The notes under the pieces are model-generated. The model had not been told where the DNA came from and made no database searches. It saw nothing but the letters and a program-made list of their open reading frames with translations. From positions 2,790,001 through 2,854,000 of the forward strand of contig CBDCAO010000012.1 of assembly GCA_965213935.1 (NCBI GenBank): a stretch of DNA of 64,000 bases, written 5' to 3'. Below, one piece after another: positions 36,017 to 43,788 of this stretch (positions within the stretch are counted from its first letter, which is position 1; every line of letters starts with the position of its first letter). A program made the position numbers and the translations under genes. The DNA is from Bin52 sp965213935 (GTDB taxonomy: Bacteria; Pseudomonadota; Alphaproteobacteria; Thalassobaculales; Thalassobaculaceae).

Positions 36017-36098
36017 ACCGGGCTGGCATCGGGCCGCATGAAGAAGACGTAACCATGAATAAAGTCCTGAAACAGTTGAAGACTGCTTTTCCCCATGC

Positions 36099-36434
36099 TC
36101 ACGGTCGTCCATAGAGCACCCTGCCTTCCCGCAAGGCGCGCGCGAGCACATGATTGAGGGAACCGCGCCAGCGGTCGGCCTCTTCGAGGCTGTAGACCAG
36201 GATATCCTTTGGAACGTGGAACTTCGCGAGCGCGCGCCAGAGACGTGTCTCTTCCGCGCCGCGGTCCCGGTCCGGCCCAAACGGCTCCGCCTCGACGACC
36301 ACCAGATCGACGTCCGAGTCCGCCCTGACGTCGTCGCGGGCACGGGAGCCGAACAGGATAACCTGCTCGGGGTCGACCGCCTCGACGATGACCGCCGTCA
36401 TCCGCCGCAGAAGCGCATCGTCAACCTTCGTCAT
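36099..36434 (-). CDS. MNT-type minimal nucleotidyltransferase, no HEPN partner seen
   Basis: The protein has 111 residues with the nucleotidyltransferase signature ILFGSRARDDVRADSDVDLVVV (GSRA plus DSDVD acidic pair, about 26-47). Such MNT proteins usually pair with a HEPN (DUF86-type) toxin and AMPylate or neutralise it. No HEPN ORF is adjacent. Directly upstream a 37-codon remnant frame (about 36433-36545, minus strand, ending VRVDEHDEG) overlaps its start and may be the end of a lost partner. Downstream it is convergent with the small gene broken by the TnpB element. Confidence 0.82.
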   Translation of the reverse strand: MTKVDDALLRRMTAVIVEAVDPEQVILFGSRARDDVRADSDVDLVVVEAEPFGPDRDRGAEETRLWRALAKFHVPKDILVYSLEEADRWRGSLNHVLARALREGRVLYGRP

Positions 36435-36677
36435 GCTCGTCCACCCTCACCTTGGAGACCTTCTCAAAGGCCAGACAAGCATCTTGCGCGGTGTTGCCGC
36501 TCTCGTCGACATGACCGACCCTTATGGGTTCGCCTCATCTGTGCTCGCCGACAATATCGTGGATTCAGCGATGACGACGCTCCCTTTCGCCTTGGCCAGG
36601 AGGCGGCCTGGAACGCTCGAATGGCCGTGCTGGTCCTCGCGCCGAGGACGGACGCCGTAGCCGGTCCCGGGTCGCCA

Positions 36678-37022
36678 CTACCGAGCAGCGACCTGATCAC
36701 GGCCGCGCACCACTCTGTCGCGCAGGTTCCGATCCGAGGTTCCGAGTCGGGAAGCGGCGAGGTTGAACCACTTGTGCGCCTGAACGAAATTCTGTGCCAC
36801 CCCGTCGCCGAGTTCGTGCATGACCCCGAGATTGATCTGAGCGCCGGCGTTGCCCTGCTCCGCGTATATCCGGAACCCTCGAAGGGCCGTGGCGTAGTCA
36901 CATCGCTCGTATGCCGCGGCGGCTTCGACCAGGGTCTGCGCCGCCGCCGGGAGCGTGGCCATTGCCGTCAGCGCAGGCGCGAACGGGACGAGGTGTCGAA
37001 TCTGCTGCCTGATCGTTTTTAT
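36678..37022 (-). pseudogene. Decayed Sel1-repeat secreted protein gene (paralogue of 38778-39191)
   Basis: Clearly related to the intact gene at 38778-39191: ATALRGFRIYAEQGNAGAQI, then GDGVAQNFVQAHKWFNLAAS, one Sel1-like repeat. The paralogue's ATG corresponds to ATA here at 37020-37022, so the signal-peptide start is lost. A deletion before the C-terminal WRPG-equivalent creates an early stop at 36678. Translation from the internal ATG at 36962 would give a 94-residue protein without a full signal peptide. It is probably non-functional. Confidence 0.65.
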
Positions 37023-37065
37023 GCTCGATCTCTGTCCGTCGAATCCGTCACCGTTGGTTTATTGC

Positions 37066-37110
37066 GTGCCGCCTGTGCCACCCGCGCCGCACGGCTGGCA
37101 CAGGCGGCAC
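37066..37110. repeat. Perfect 15-bp inverted repeat (hairpin)
   Basis: GTGCCGCCTGTGCCA (37066-37080) and its exact complement (37096-37110) around a 15-nt spacer. It lies between the decayed Sel1 gene and the 3' end of the PIN-domain gene. It may act as a terminator for the latter, but no U-run follows on either strand. Confidence 0.6.
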
Positions 37111-37147
37111 GGGTGGGCGTGACACCGCGGGCACCGCGGAACGCGGC

Positions 37148-38041
37148 TCAGGGCGGTCCATCGCTTCCGTCGGCCTCTGCTGACCGATCATGCCGTCGGG
37201 GACCGGGCCAGGTCGGGTGCCTTTGTTCGCTCGCCATCATCTTCGCGGGAAGGTTGGCGCGCACCCGTTCGAGCACGGCCTGCGGATCCCGCTCCGTCTC
37301 CCAGCTTTCCTCGATGACGGCGGCGGTGTCCGCCAGCCGGGCGCCTTGCATCATGGCCCGGCGGGTCAAGCCATACAGGGCGTCCTCGACGGTCTCGATC
37401 GTCGGGTCGCCGTCGGACGGCCATACGGCTCCCAGCGCGAACTCCAGCAGCTTGCGGCGCCCCTCCGGGCCGGCGTAGAGGCGGGGCATGACTTCATCCT
37501 GGACATGCAGGATGGAGGGATGAAGGAACCCGAAGCGGTCCGCGTTTTTCTCCGCCCAGCGATTCACATCATGGTGAAGGACAGATCGCATGTTGCTGGT
37601 TATCAGCATTCGTTGGCCGGTCACGAGCGCCTGCGCGATGATGCGCGTGTCGCTGTTTTCCGGAACCTCGTCGGGCAGGATCCGGGGAAAGGCGTCGGGA
37701 TCGATCGTCCGGCACACCTCGTCGGCCATCTCCTCCTGTTCCGGGGTCAGCGCGAGCAAGCGGTACACGCTGTCCGTGGACAGGAGTTCGTCGGCCCACC
37801 ACAGGGCCGACAGACGGTGTAGCTGAAGATATCGCGGCCCGCTGTTCCCTGCCCGTTGCAGATCCTCGGAAACCCGCCGACGTCCGGTTTCGATGTCCTC
37901 GGCGAGAATCAGATGGCCCGCAAGCTCGCGGAAGACCTGGGGCAGAATGCGGACCTGGAGCCCTGCCATTTCGTGCCACGCGGCATTGAAGCGTCTCTGT
38001 GCAGGGTAGACAAGCCGGTTGGTGTCTAGCGCGAGATCCAT
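37148..38041 (-). CDS. PIN-domain protein, probable RNase toxin-like
   Basis: The protein has 297 residues. The N-terminus LALDTNRLVYPAQRRF has the PIN-type DTN motif. Further acidic/PIN motifs are EVPENSDTRIIAQALVTGQ (D-x-R-x-x-A-x-A) and RMLITSNMRSVLHHDVNRW (about 105-160). PIN domains are metal-dependent ribonucleases. At nearly 300 residues it is much longer than VapC (about 135), with an additional C-terminal region of unknown role (about 190-297) ending in a low-complexity charged tail. Its start overlaps the 3' end of the preceding 60-residue ORF by 16 bp, an antitoxin-toxin-like arrangement. Confidence 0.72.
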   Translation of the reverse strand: MDLALDTNRLVYPAQRRFNAAWHEMAGLQVRILPQVFRELAGHLILAEDIETGRRRVSEDLQRAGNSGPRYLQLHRLSALWWADELLSTDSVYRLLALTPEQEEMADEVCRTIDPDAFPRILPDEVPENSDTRIIAQALVTGQRMLITSNMRSVLHHDVNRWAEKNADRFGFLHPSILHVQDEVMPRLYAGPEGRRKLLEFALGAVWPSDGDPTIETVEDALYGLTRRAMMQGARLADTAAVIEESWETERDPQAVLERVRANLPAKMMASEQRHPTWPGPRRHDRSAEADGSDGPP

Positions 38042-38208
38042 CCATCACGCTCCAGGGCTTCCATGAATTCCGGCGTGTAGAGCGCTGTCGCCGCCCTCTT
38101 CTGGTGGCGGCGCTCATTCGGCCGAAGGCCGGAATCGGCAGTCCTTTCCTCCGGCGCCTCCGGGGGGGGGCCGGGAGACCTGTCCCTCTCGTATCGCGGC
38201 AATGACAT
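38026..38208 (-). CDS. Small ORF upstream of the PIN gene, possible antitoxin, with poly-C tract
   Basis: A 60-residue ORF from ATG 38208 (MSLPRYERDRSPGPPPEAPE), charged, ending FMEALERDGWISR. It overlaps the PIN-domain gene by 16 bp, so the two are coupled. The family is not recognised; the proposal that it neutralises the PIN protein rests only on arrangement. The coding strand carries an uninterrupted run of nine C (38162-38170) encoding three prolines. Slippage there would shift the frame and switch off the ORF. Confidence 0.5.
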   Translation of the reverse strand: MSLPRYERDRSPGPPPEAPEERTADSGLRPNERRHQKRAATALYTPEFMEALERDGWISR

Positions 38209-38259
38209 CGGGTGCCTCCACGGTCGATCAGAGATCGCCAATATATGCGACAGGGCCTG

Positions 38260-38757
38260 TCAGGCGTAAAGTGCCGGCGCCGCCGCAGACAGCAGCTCAC
38301 GCAGTTCCGTCTCGTCGATCGGAGGCAGGTCGATCCAGGCGATCTCGCAGAGATCGGTGTCGTCGGAGGCCGAAAACACCAGCCCGGACAGCGCGTCGGC
38401 GGGCGCCTCGTCGGGCATGACGCCGGCCTCGGCATCCACCTGCACCGCCCGGGCAATGAACCGCGGCGACCTGGCGTGCACAACATATTCGCGGCGGAAG
38501 CCGCCAGCGCAGGGCTGTCCCTCGCCTGTGATCCATTCGTCCTGCGGCGCCGACGGATGGCCATCCAGGGCCGGCGCGAGCGCTGCCGCGATCTCCGGGG
38601 CAATGCGCGACGTCCCCGACGCCCAGCGCCGTACCGTGCGCGGCGCCACGCCCAGGCGCGCAGCCATCGCCGTCTGCCAGCCACGGGCGCCGCCGTAGAA
38701 GGCCACGCCCACGGTGCGGAATTCGGCATCGGTCATGACGTTCGCGTTCTCGGGCAT
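38260..38757 (-). CDS. HTH-domain protein of unknown function
   Basis: The protein has 165 residues from ATG 38757 (MPENANVMTDAEFRTVGVAF). The helix-turn-helix region is GWQTAMAARLGVAPRTVRRWASGTSRIAPEIAAAL (about 27-61), typical of XRE-like or phage Cro/C1-like proteins. The C-terminal half (about 70-165) is acidic with no recognised domain. It is located among Sel1 and PIN genes in the accessory island and may be a regulator of that island. Confidence 0.65.
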   Translation of the reverse strand: MPENANVMTDAEFRTVGVAFYGGARGWQTAMAARLGVAPRTVRRWASGTSRIAPEIAAALAPALDGHPSAPQDEWITGEGQPCAGGFRREYVVHARSPRFIARAVQVDAEAGVMPDEAPADALSGLVFSASDDTDLCEIAWIDLPPIDETELRELLSAAAPALYA

Positions 38758-38777
38758 TCGAGTCCGCCGGTGACAGG

Positions 38778-39191
38778 TCAGTCCGGGACCTGTCCGGGTC
38801 GCCACTCCCGTGCCAGGCGCTGCGCTTCGGCGAGCTCGGTCGGGGTCAACCGGGCGGCAACCCGATCGCGGTCGCGCACCGCTGTGTCGTGCCGGTCCCG
38901 ATCCGAGGTTCCGAGTCGGGAAGCGGCGAGGTTGTACCACTTGTGCGCCTGAACGAGATTCTGTGCCACCCCGTCGCCGGCTTCGTACTTGAGCCCGAGA
39001 GCGAGCTGAGCGATGGCATGGCCCTGCTCCGCGTGTATCCGGAACCCTCGAAGGGCTGTGGCGCAGTCACCTCGCGCGGATGCCGCGAAGGCTTCGTCGT
39101 AGGTCTGCGCCGCCGCCGGGAGCGTGGCCATCACCGTCAGCGCAAGCGCGAACGGGACGAGGTGTCGACTCTTCTGCCTGATCGTCTTCAT
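38778..39191 (-). CDS. Sel1-repeat secreted protein
   Basis: The protein has 137 residues from ATG 39191 with a Sec signal peptide (MKTIRQKSRHLVPFALALTV then MATLPAAAQ). One Sel1-like repeat is evident (ALGLKYEAGDGVAQNLVQAHKWYNLAAS). The C-terminus ELAEAQRLAREWRPG resembles the tail of secreted Sel1 proteins in proteobacteria. Function unknown; Sel1 repeats bind proteins. A decayed duplicate lies 1.9 kb away at 36678-37022, so the segment has been duplicated within the island. Confidence 0.78.
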   Translation of the reverse strand: MKTIRQKSRHLVPFALALTVMATLPAAAQTYDEAFAASARGDCATALRGFRIHAEQGHAIAQLALGLKYEAGDGVAQNLVQAHKWYNLAASRLGTSDRDRHDTAVRDRDRVAARLTPTELAEAQRLAREWRPGQVPD

Positions 39192-39681
39192 GCCCGATTT
39201 CCGTCCGTCGGATCCGTCCATTTGCCGCGTCAGCCCGCCTCGTGTCGCGCTCGATGGCGAGGGCAAGATCGCGGAGTTCCCGGGCGGCCGCCCGGACCGT
39301 GACACGATCGTGCTCCAGCACTGCCGCCCGGATGCGTCGCGCCAACACCCTGCTGTTGCGTGACGCCTCGACTGCGCGGCACCAGTAGTCGCCCGCCTCG
39401 GCGAAGCAACGCTCCTCACCCGAAACTTCGTCGCCGGGCCCGGTATCGTCGGTGAGACGGACGCACTCTTCGTAGGCGTTGCCGTAGATCCTTTCAGTCT
39501 GGGTTCTGGCGTCGTATACGCCCGTGTAGGGGATGTTTCCGGCATCGCTCGTCCAGTCGACCCGGAAGCCCGTCGCACACATCCGGGTCAGGTGTCCGGC
39601 GACCTCTGTCGGCAGGATGGCCTCGATCGCCGGGTCCACGCGGGCGTCAGGTGTCGTCGTCGCTGTCGGTTTCACCGGCAT
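39067..39681 (-). CDS. Hypothetical protein
   Basis: The protein has 204 residues from ATG 39681 (MPVKPTATTTPDARVDPAIE). Composition is charged and soluble. The segment GFRVDWTSDAGNIPYTGVYD and the Arg/Glu-rich helix near residues 120-160 look genuinely coding, but no family is recognised. Its last 125 bp overlap the start of the Sel1 gene in another frame, so the true end may differ or the C-terminus may be an accretion. Confidence 0.5.
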   Translation of the reverse strand: MPVKPTATTTPDARVDPAIEAILPTEVAGHLTRMCATGFRVDWTSDAGNIPYTGVYDARTQTERIYGNAYEECVRLTDDTGPGDEVSGEERCFAEAGDYWCRAVEASRNSRVLARRIRAAVLEHDRVTVRAAARELRDLALAIERDTRRADAANGRIRRTEIGHEDDQAEESTPRPVRACADGDGHAPGGGADLRRSLRGIRAR

Positions 39682-40030
39682 GTCCGGTCTCCGCTGTGAA
39701 TGGCTGTGCAGCATCCGGCTTTCGGCCGACTGGCGCCGGCACCTGCCCTGCGATTGCCAGAGTGCCGTCACCGGCGGCGCTCTTCAATCCGCGAGCGCCG
39801 GTGAGCGATCCATGTCGCTGGCCGACGCCCCGCGATCAGACGCACGGTCCGGAATGGCTGCGCTGCGGGTGTTTCGTCACTCCATGCTGTGGAATGATAC
39901 CGGCCTGGCAAGTGGCGCAGAGCGAAACCTGGCTTCGATACTCCCTGGTTACGCAACAATGGGGAACAGCCGGGCAATGGAGACAACATGTTATCGAGGG
40001 GGAAATGAGGGAAGGCAGCGAGGCAGGCTC
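39682..40030. other. Intergenic stretch before the recombinase gene
   Basis: About 350 bp between divergent genes. No gene or repeat is recognised. An AT-richer part near 39890-40000 probably contains the recombinase promoter; a GGGGGAAATGAGGG stretch lies about 30 bp before the ATG. Confidence 0.35.
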
Positions 40031-41005
40031 ATGACGGAAGTCCCCGCTCTTCAGGACCCGGTGCCCGCGCCGTCGAACGGCCTGACCCCGGGCCGGTTCC
40101 GCGACCTCGCGGCCATGCCGTCCGAGGCCGAGTGGTTCGCCAACATCCGCAACGACCGCACCAGGCGGGCCTACCGCCGTGACGTACACGAGTTCTGCGC
40201 CTTTGCCGGGATCACCGGGCCCGGCGACATGCGGGCCGTCACCCGCCCCCACGTGATCGCCTGGCGGCACACGCTCGAGGAACGCGGCCTGGCGCCCGCC
40301 AGCATCCGGCGCAAACTGTCGGCGCTGGCCTCGCTGTTCGATCACCTGTGCGAGTGCAATGCCGACAACCCGGTCCGCGGCGTGAAGCGCCCGCCGGTCG
40401 AGGCCGCCGGCGAGGGCAAGACGCCGGCGCTGAGCGATGCCGAGGCCCGGGCGCTGCTCGATGCGCCGCCCCCCGATACCCTCAAGGGTCAGCGCGACCG
40501 CGCCATCCTCGCGGTCCTGCTCTATCACGGGCTGCGACGGGCCGAGCTGTGTACTCTCCAGGTCCGCGACATTCAGCGCCGCGAGGGCGTGATGCACCTG
40601 CGTGTGCACGGAAAGGGCGGCAAGGTGCGGTTCGTTCCCGCCCACCCCCATGCCCTGCGCCTGGTCGAGGCCTGGCTCGAGGCCGCCGGCCATGGCGCAG
40701 ACCCGGCCGCACCGCTGTTCCAGCCGCTGCACAGCAACCGCGGCGCGGACATGCGGCCCCTGGAGGATGGCGCCGTCTATCGCGATATCGTGCGCTACTG
40801 GGCCAGTGCCGCCGGCATTGATGAACGCGCCGGGCTGTGCGTGCATTCCCTGCGTGCGACCGCCGCCACCAACGCCTTGCAGCACGAAGCCGACATCGGA
40901 CGCGTCCAGGACTGGCTCGGCCACGCCTGTGTGTCCACGACACGGCTCTATGACCGCCGGGCCGTTCGGCCCGAGGACAGTCCGACATTCAGGGTGAAGT
41001 ACTGA
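40031..41005 (+). CDS. Tyrosine recombinase/integrase of the island
   Basis: The protein has 324 residues from ATG 40031. The N-terminal SAM-like domain (about 33-125, TRRAYRRDVHEFCAFAGI) is followed by the catalytic domain: Arg in YHGLRRAELCTLQV, Lys in VHGKGGKVRFVP, HSLRATAATNALQHEADIG (HxxR; the usual HAFA/HLF is LRATAAT), His in WLGHACVSTTRLYD with the Tyr nucleophile. It resembles integrases of integrative elements rather than XerC/D. No tRNA or att-site pair could be identified beside it. Confidence 0.88.
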   Translation: MTEVPALQDPVPAPSNGLTPGRFRDLAAMPSEAEWFANIRNDRTRRAYRRDVHEFCAFAGITGPGDMRAVTRPHVIAWRHTLEERGLAPASIRRKLSALASLFDHLCECNADNPVRGVKRPPVEAAGEGKTPALSDAEARALLDAPPPDTLKGQRDRAILAVLLYHGLRRAELCTLQVRDIQRREGVMHLRVHGKGGKVRFVPAHPHALRLVEAWLEAAGHGADPAAPLFQPLHSNRGADMRPLEDGAVYRDIVRYWASAAGIDERAGLCVHSLRATAATNALQHEADIGRVQDWLGHACVSTTRLYDRRAVRPEDSPTFRVKY

Positions 41006-41120
41006 GCGTGCGGGCTGTGAAGTTACGGCTCTGGCCATCCCGACTTCGGCCAGCCTCCCGCCCGGGAATGTTCGAGACGGCAATTGGCCATTCGCGCATT
41101 TTTGTGCGAGAGTGCCGGTC

Positions 41121-41333
41121 ATGAACGGTCGTGAATTCATGGCGAAGGTGAGGAAGCTGGCACGCAGGAACGGGATCGCCGTCAGGTTCGACCGGACGAG
41201 GGGCAAGGGCAGCCACGGCACCCTCTATTACGGCGACCGCCATACCGTGGTGAAGGACCGCAGGAAGCCGCTCAAGATCGGCACGCTCCGCGGCATGTGC
41301 AAACAACTCGGCATCGACCCGGACCACCTTTAG
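41121..41333 (+). CDS. hicA: HicA-like mRNA interferase toxin
   Basis: A 70-residue protein (MNGREFMAKVRKLARRNGIA) of the HicA family, a dsRBD-fold ribonuclease that cleaves mRNA. The catalytic histidine is in KGSHGTLYYGDR, and the C-terminal GTLRGMCKQLGIDPDHL is typical. The ATG at 41121 was preferred over a GTG three codons upstream. It is followed after 12 bp by hicB, the usual toxin-first order. Confidence 0.85.
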   Translation: MNGREFMAKVRKLARRNGIAVRFDRTRGKGSHGTLYYGDRHTVVKDRRKPLKIGTLRGMCKQLGIDPDHL

Positions 41334-41345
41334 GGAGTTCCGATC

Positions 41346-41780
41346 ATGGCAACGCGATACAGCTACCCCATCGACCTCCACGAGGAGCGCGAAGGCGGAT
41401 GGTCGGTCACCTTCCCCGACTTCGACGAGGCGTTCACGGACGGCGAGACGCGCGCCGAAGCGACCGCCGAAGCCGCGGACTGCCTGGAGGAGGCGCTCGC
41501 GGGCCGTATCGCGCGGCGCGAGGACATTCCGGCGCCGAGCCCGGCCAGGGGCCGGCCGGCGGCGGTTCCAGGCGCGGTGCTGGCCGCCAAGGCGGCGCTC
41601 TACGAAGCCCTGCGCGAAGAGCGGCTGTCCAACAGCGCCTTCGCGTCGGCAATGGGTGTCCAGGAAAGCGAGGTCCGCCGCATGCTCGACCCCCGCCACG
41701 CCACCAAGATCGGCCGTCTGGAAGAAGCCCTGGCCCGCTTCAAAAAGCGGCTGGTGGTCACAGTGGAAGAAGCCGCCTGA
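41346..41780 (+). CDS. hicB: HicB-like antitoxin with HTH
   Basis: The protein has 144 residues. The N-terminal partially degraded RNase H fold (YSYPIDLHEEREGGWSVTFPDFDEAFTDGETRAEATAEAADCLEEAL) is diagnostic of HicB, and a C-terminal DNA-binding part (SNSAFASAMGVQESEVRRML) probably autoregulates the operon. It follows hicA by 12 bp with AGGGAG before the ATG. Confidence 0.88.
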   Translation: MATRYSYPIDLHEEREGGWSVTFPDFDEAFTDGETRAEATAEAADCLEEALAGRIARREDIPAPSPARGRPAAVPGAVLAAKAALYEALREERLSNSAFASAMGVQESEVRRMLDPRHATKIGRLEEALARFKKRLVVTVEEAA

Positions 41781-42181
41781 CCCGCCCGGCTCTTGCGCGG
41801 TCGGCCTCCTTTCGCGCCGTTTGCCCGGGCCGCGGCGGCGTCCGGGCGGGCGGGCGCGCAGGCGAGCGCCGCGACAACCCGGATCGGGAGAAATAGAGGG
41901 GCCAGAAACCGCGCCGCCGGTTTTTCGGGCTGTGCCCGGACGCCTCCATGGCGTTACCAGGGAGGGACTTCAGCAGCCGGGCGCCGTTTTCGACCGTCGC
42001 CGGCAGGATGGAGGCCGTGGGCGCGCGCCTTGTGTCTCCGCTTTGATTTCGCGGATTGGGGATCTTGTGGTGCGCCCGGGGATTGGCCGGGGAGTCCGCG
42101 GCTGACGACGGGACCATCCCCGGGGGCGTGAACATGGATACGCCATGGATGGCGCCGATCTGGACCGTCCGTGTTTCCGAT
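41781..42181. other. Intergenic stretch between hicB and vapB
   Basis: About 400 bp, GC-rich, with only shadow frames. Nothing recognisable. Confidence 0.4.
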
Positions 42182-42202
42182 GATATATTCCATTGTCATA
42201 TC
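42182..42202 (+). promoter_or_regulatory. Candidate vapBC operator/promoter
   Basis: An AT-rich inverted repeat, GATAT (42182-42186) and ATATC (42198-42202) with an 11-bp spacer, immediately upstream of the vapB start. AbrB/VapB-type antitoxins commonly autoregulate through such short palindromes. TATATT inside it could be a -10 element. Confidence 0.4.
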
Positions 42203-42219
42203 TTTTCCGGAGATCTCCC

Positions 42220-42468
42220 ATGTCGCGAACGGCCAAACTCTTCTGGTCGGGCCGCTCCCAGGCTGTGCGGCTGCCCAAGGATTTCCGGATGGAGGGTGCC
42301 GAAGTCCGCATCCGCAGGCAGGGCGCGGCCGTGATCCTGGAACCCGTTTCCTCGGATTGGAGCTGGCTCGACGCCCTGGCGGGTCAATTCTCCGAGGACT
42401 TCTTCGCCGGGGGGCGCAACCAGCCGGAGCTTCCATCGCGAACGGACCTCGACAGCGTTTTCGACTGA
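42220..42468 (+). CDS. vapB: VapB-type (SpoVT/AbrB) antitoxin
   Basis: The protein has 82 residues. The N-terminal swapped-hairpin AbrB motif reads KLFWSGRSQAVRLPKDFRMEGAEVRIRRQG, diagnostic of VapB antitoxins. The C-terminal part (SWLDALAGQFSEDFF) would wrap the toxin. Its stop overlaps the vapC ATG by one base (TGATG). Confidence 0.9.
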   Translation: MSRTAKLFWSGRSQAVRLPKDFRMEGAEVRIRRQGAAVILEPVSSDWSWLDALAGQFSEDFFAGGRNQPELPSRTDLDSVFD

Positions 42469-42881
42469 TGCGCTACCTGTTCGACACCAACGCCTGCATC
42501 GCCCTGCTCAACGATACATCGCCACCGCTGCGCGACCGCCTGCGCTGCCTTGCTCCCCCAGATATCGGCTTGCCCGCTCCGGTCGCCTATGAACTCTACT
42601 ACGGCGCCTTCAAGAGCCGGCATGCGGACCGCAATCTCTGGCTGCTGGATCGGCTGGAGTTCGAGATCGTGCCGTTCGACGCCGGAGATGCGCGCGCCGC
42701 CGGCGCGGTGCGCAGCGAACTCGAAGCGGCGGGGTGTCCGATCGGCCCGTACGACCTGCTCATCGCCGGGCAGGCCCGCGCCCGGAACCTGGTCCTGGTC
42801 ACCGCCAACAGCCGGGAGTTCGAACGCGTCGAAGGGCTCGTCTGCGAAGATTGGACGTTTCCCGGCGCAGACAGGAAATAA
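42468..42881 (+). CDS. vapC: VapC-type PIN ribonuclease toxin
   Basis: The protein has 137 residues, single PIN domain: RYLFDTNACIALLN (first Asp), PAPVAYELYYGAFKS (Glu), GPYDLLIAGQARARNLVLVTAN (Asp and Asp/Asn). Relatives cleave initiator tRNA or the sarcin-ricin loop. It is translationally coupled to vapB. Confidence 0.92.
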   Translation: MRYLFDTNACIALLNDTSPPLRDRLRCLAPPDIGLPAPVAYELYYGAFKSRHADRNLWLLDRLEFEIVPFDAGDARAAGAVRSELEAAGCPIGPYDLLIAGQARARNLVLVTANSREFERVEGLVCEDWTFPGADRK

Positions 42882-42994
42882 CCCATTGGTTCCACCGGCA
42901 GGGGCAGAATCGGACTGCCAGGGCAGCCGGATCACACATGCGGCGACGACAACCGGCCGGCGCATGCCCGTCAGGGCAGGTTCGACGCGGTCCT

Positions 42995-43305
42995 GGCGAG
43001 TGCCCAGATTCCTGATCATGCCATGGCTGACCGTACCGAACCTGGGGTCTCATATCCTCTCGCTCGTCCGCAGGCGGCTGCCCGGGGACTGGACCGCGCG
43101 CTCCGCCGTCACCCCGGTGCTCTGCGAGACCTTCGTGCAGGTGCCGCGCTACAGCGGCGGCGTCTACCGGGCCTCGGGCTGGATCCGTGTCGGGACCACC
43201 CTGGGGCGCGGCCGCTGCGACCGGGACAAGAAGGCCGACAAGCCGAAGAAGGACATCTGGCTCTGCCCGCTCAGGAAGGACTGGAAGCGCACGTTCAACC
43301 GCTGA
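42995..43305 (+). pseudogene. C-terminal fragment of a DruA (DUF4338) gene
   Basis: About 100 codons read VPRFLIMPWLTVPNLGSHIL, then LVRRRLPGDW, then ETFVQVPRYSGGVYRASGWIR, then KKDIWLCPLRKDW before a stop at 43305. This is the C-terminal half of the DUF4338/DruA family (the Druantia anti-phage protein family), also seen in the fusion at 44711. The N-terminal half is missing: upstream frame residues have no similarity. It is therefore a truncated remnant without its Druantia partner genes. Confidence 0.7.
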
Positions 43306-43788
43306 ACCGCGCCCTGTCCGCAGGCTCGCAACCGGAACGCCACCTGCCCTCAACCCAACCCGGCCACACAGGTGCCCACGGCGACGGGAAACCGCGCACG
43401 AACACCTGTGCAGCAAACGCGCATGAATGAACGGTGCGGGCAACGGTTCACGCGACTGCTCCGGGCGTCACCAACGATCGGAAATGACAATCAAGCGAGC
43501 CGGGAAACAGCCTGCTGAACATGGGTCGTCACCGCACGACCGAACGCTTACCTTCGGCCTAAACCCCCGCACAGACTCGACGCGACCGGCGACACTGTTT
43601 CCACATTTGAACGAATAATCTGCCGATGCCCGCTCCGCGGGCCGCAGCTCGGTCGTGCCGGCGCCAGCTCCGTGAACCCTCTTTTTCAGGTGTTATTCGT
43701 GCTGCTGCGCGAACAATGTGCAGTACGCGCCCACGAGCTCACAGACTCTGGATCACGTCGGCCGAGACCGGCCGGACCGACCCGTCCC
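43306..43788. other. Intergenic stretch between the DruA remnant and the Uma2 gene
   Basis: About 480 bp. The composition is patchy and a 63-codon plus-strand frame at 43427 has no recognisable content. No gene, RNA or repeat can be supported. Confidence 0.4.

Larger units (their letters stand above)
34525..36114 (+). pseudogene. Small gene interrupted by TnpB element copy 1 (segments 34525-34624 and 36017-36114)
   Basis: The 5' part starts at ATG 34525 with ribosome-binding site GGAGGAAT (MDDLQAFANEFATALVAADA). After 33 codons it runs into the element. Removing the element (34625-36008) and one copy of the 8-bp flanking repeat joins 34624 to 36017 in frame. This gives a continuous 65-residue ORF that ends TAG at 36112-36114, with junction reading GKSYRAGIGP. 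The product family is not recognised. The restored 3' end overlaps the convergent nucleotidyltransferase gene by 16 bp. As it stands the gene would make a 38-residue fragment ending SWLLLG. Confidence 0.75.

Noticed and set aside
37066..37110. 15-bp inverted repeat as a Rho-independent terminator
   Set aside because: No U-run on either strand and a long loop; kept only as a hairpin.
40031..41005. tRNA-linked integration site of the recombinase
   Set aside because: I searched by eye for a tRNA gene and flanking direct repeats around the island and found none I could support.
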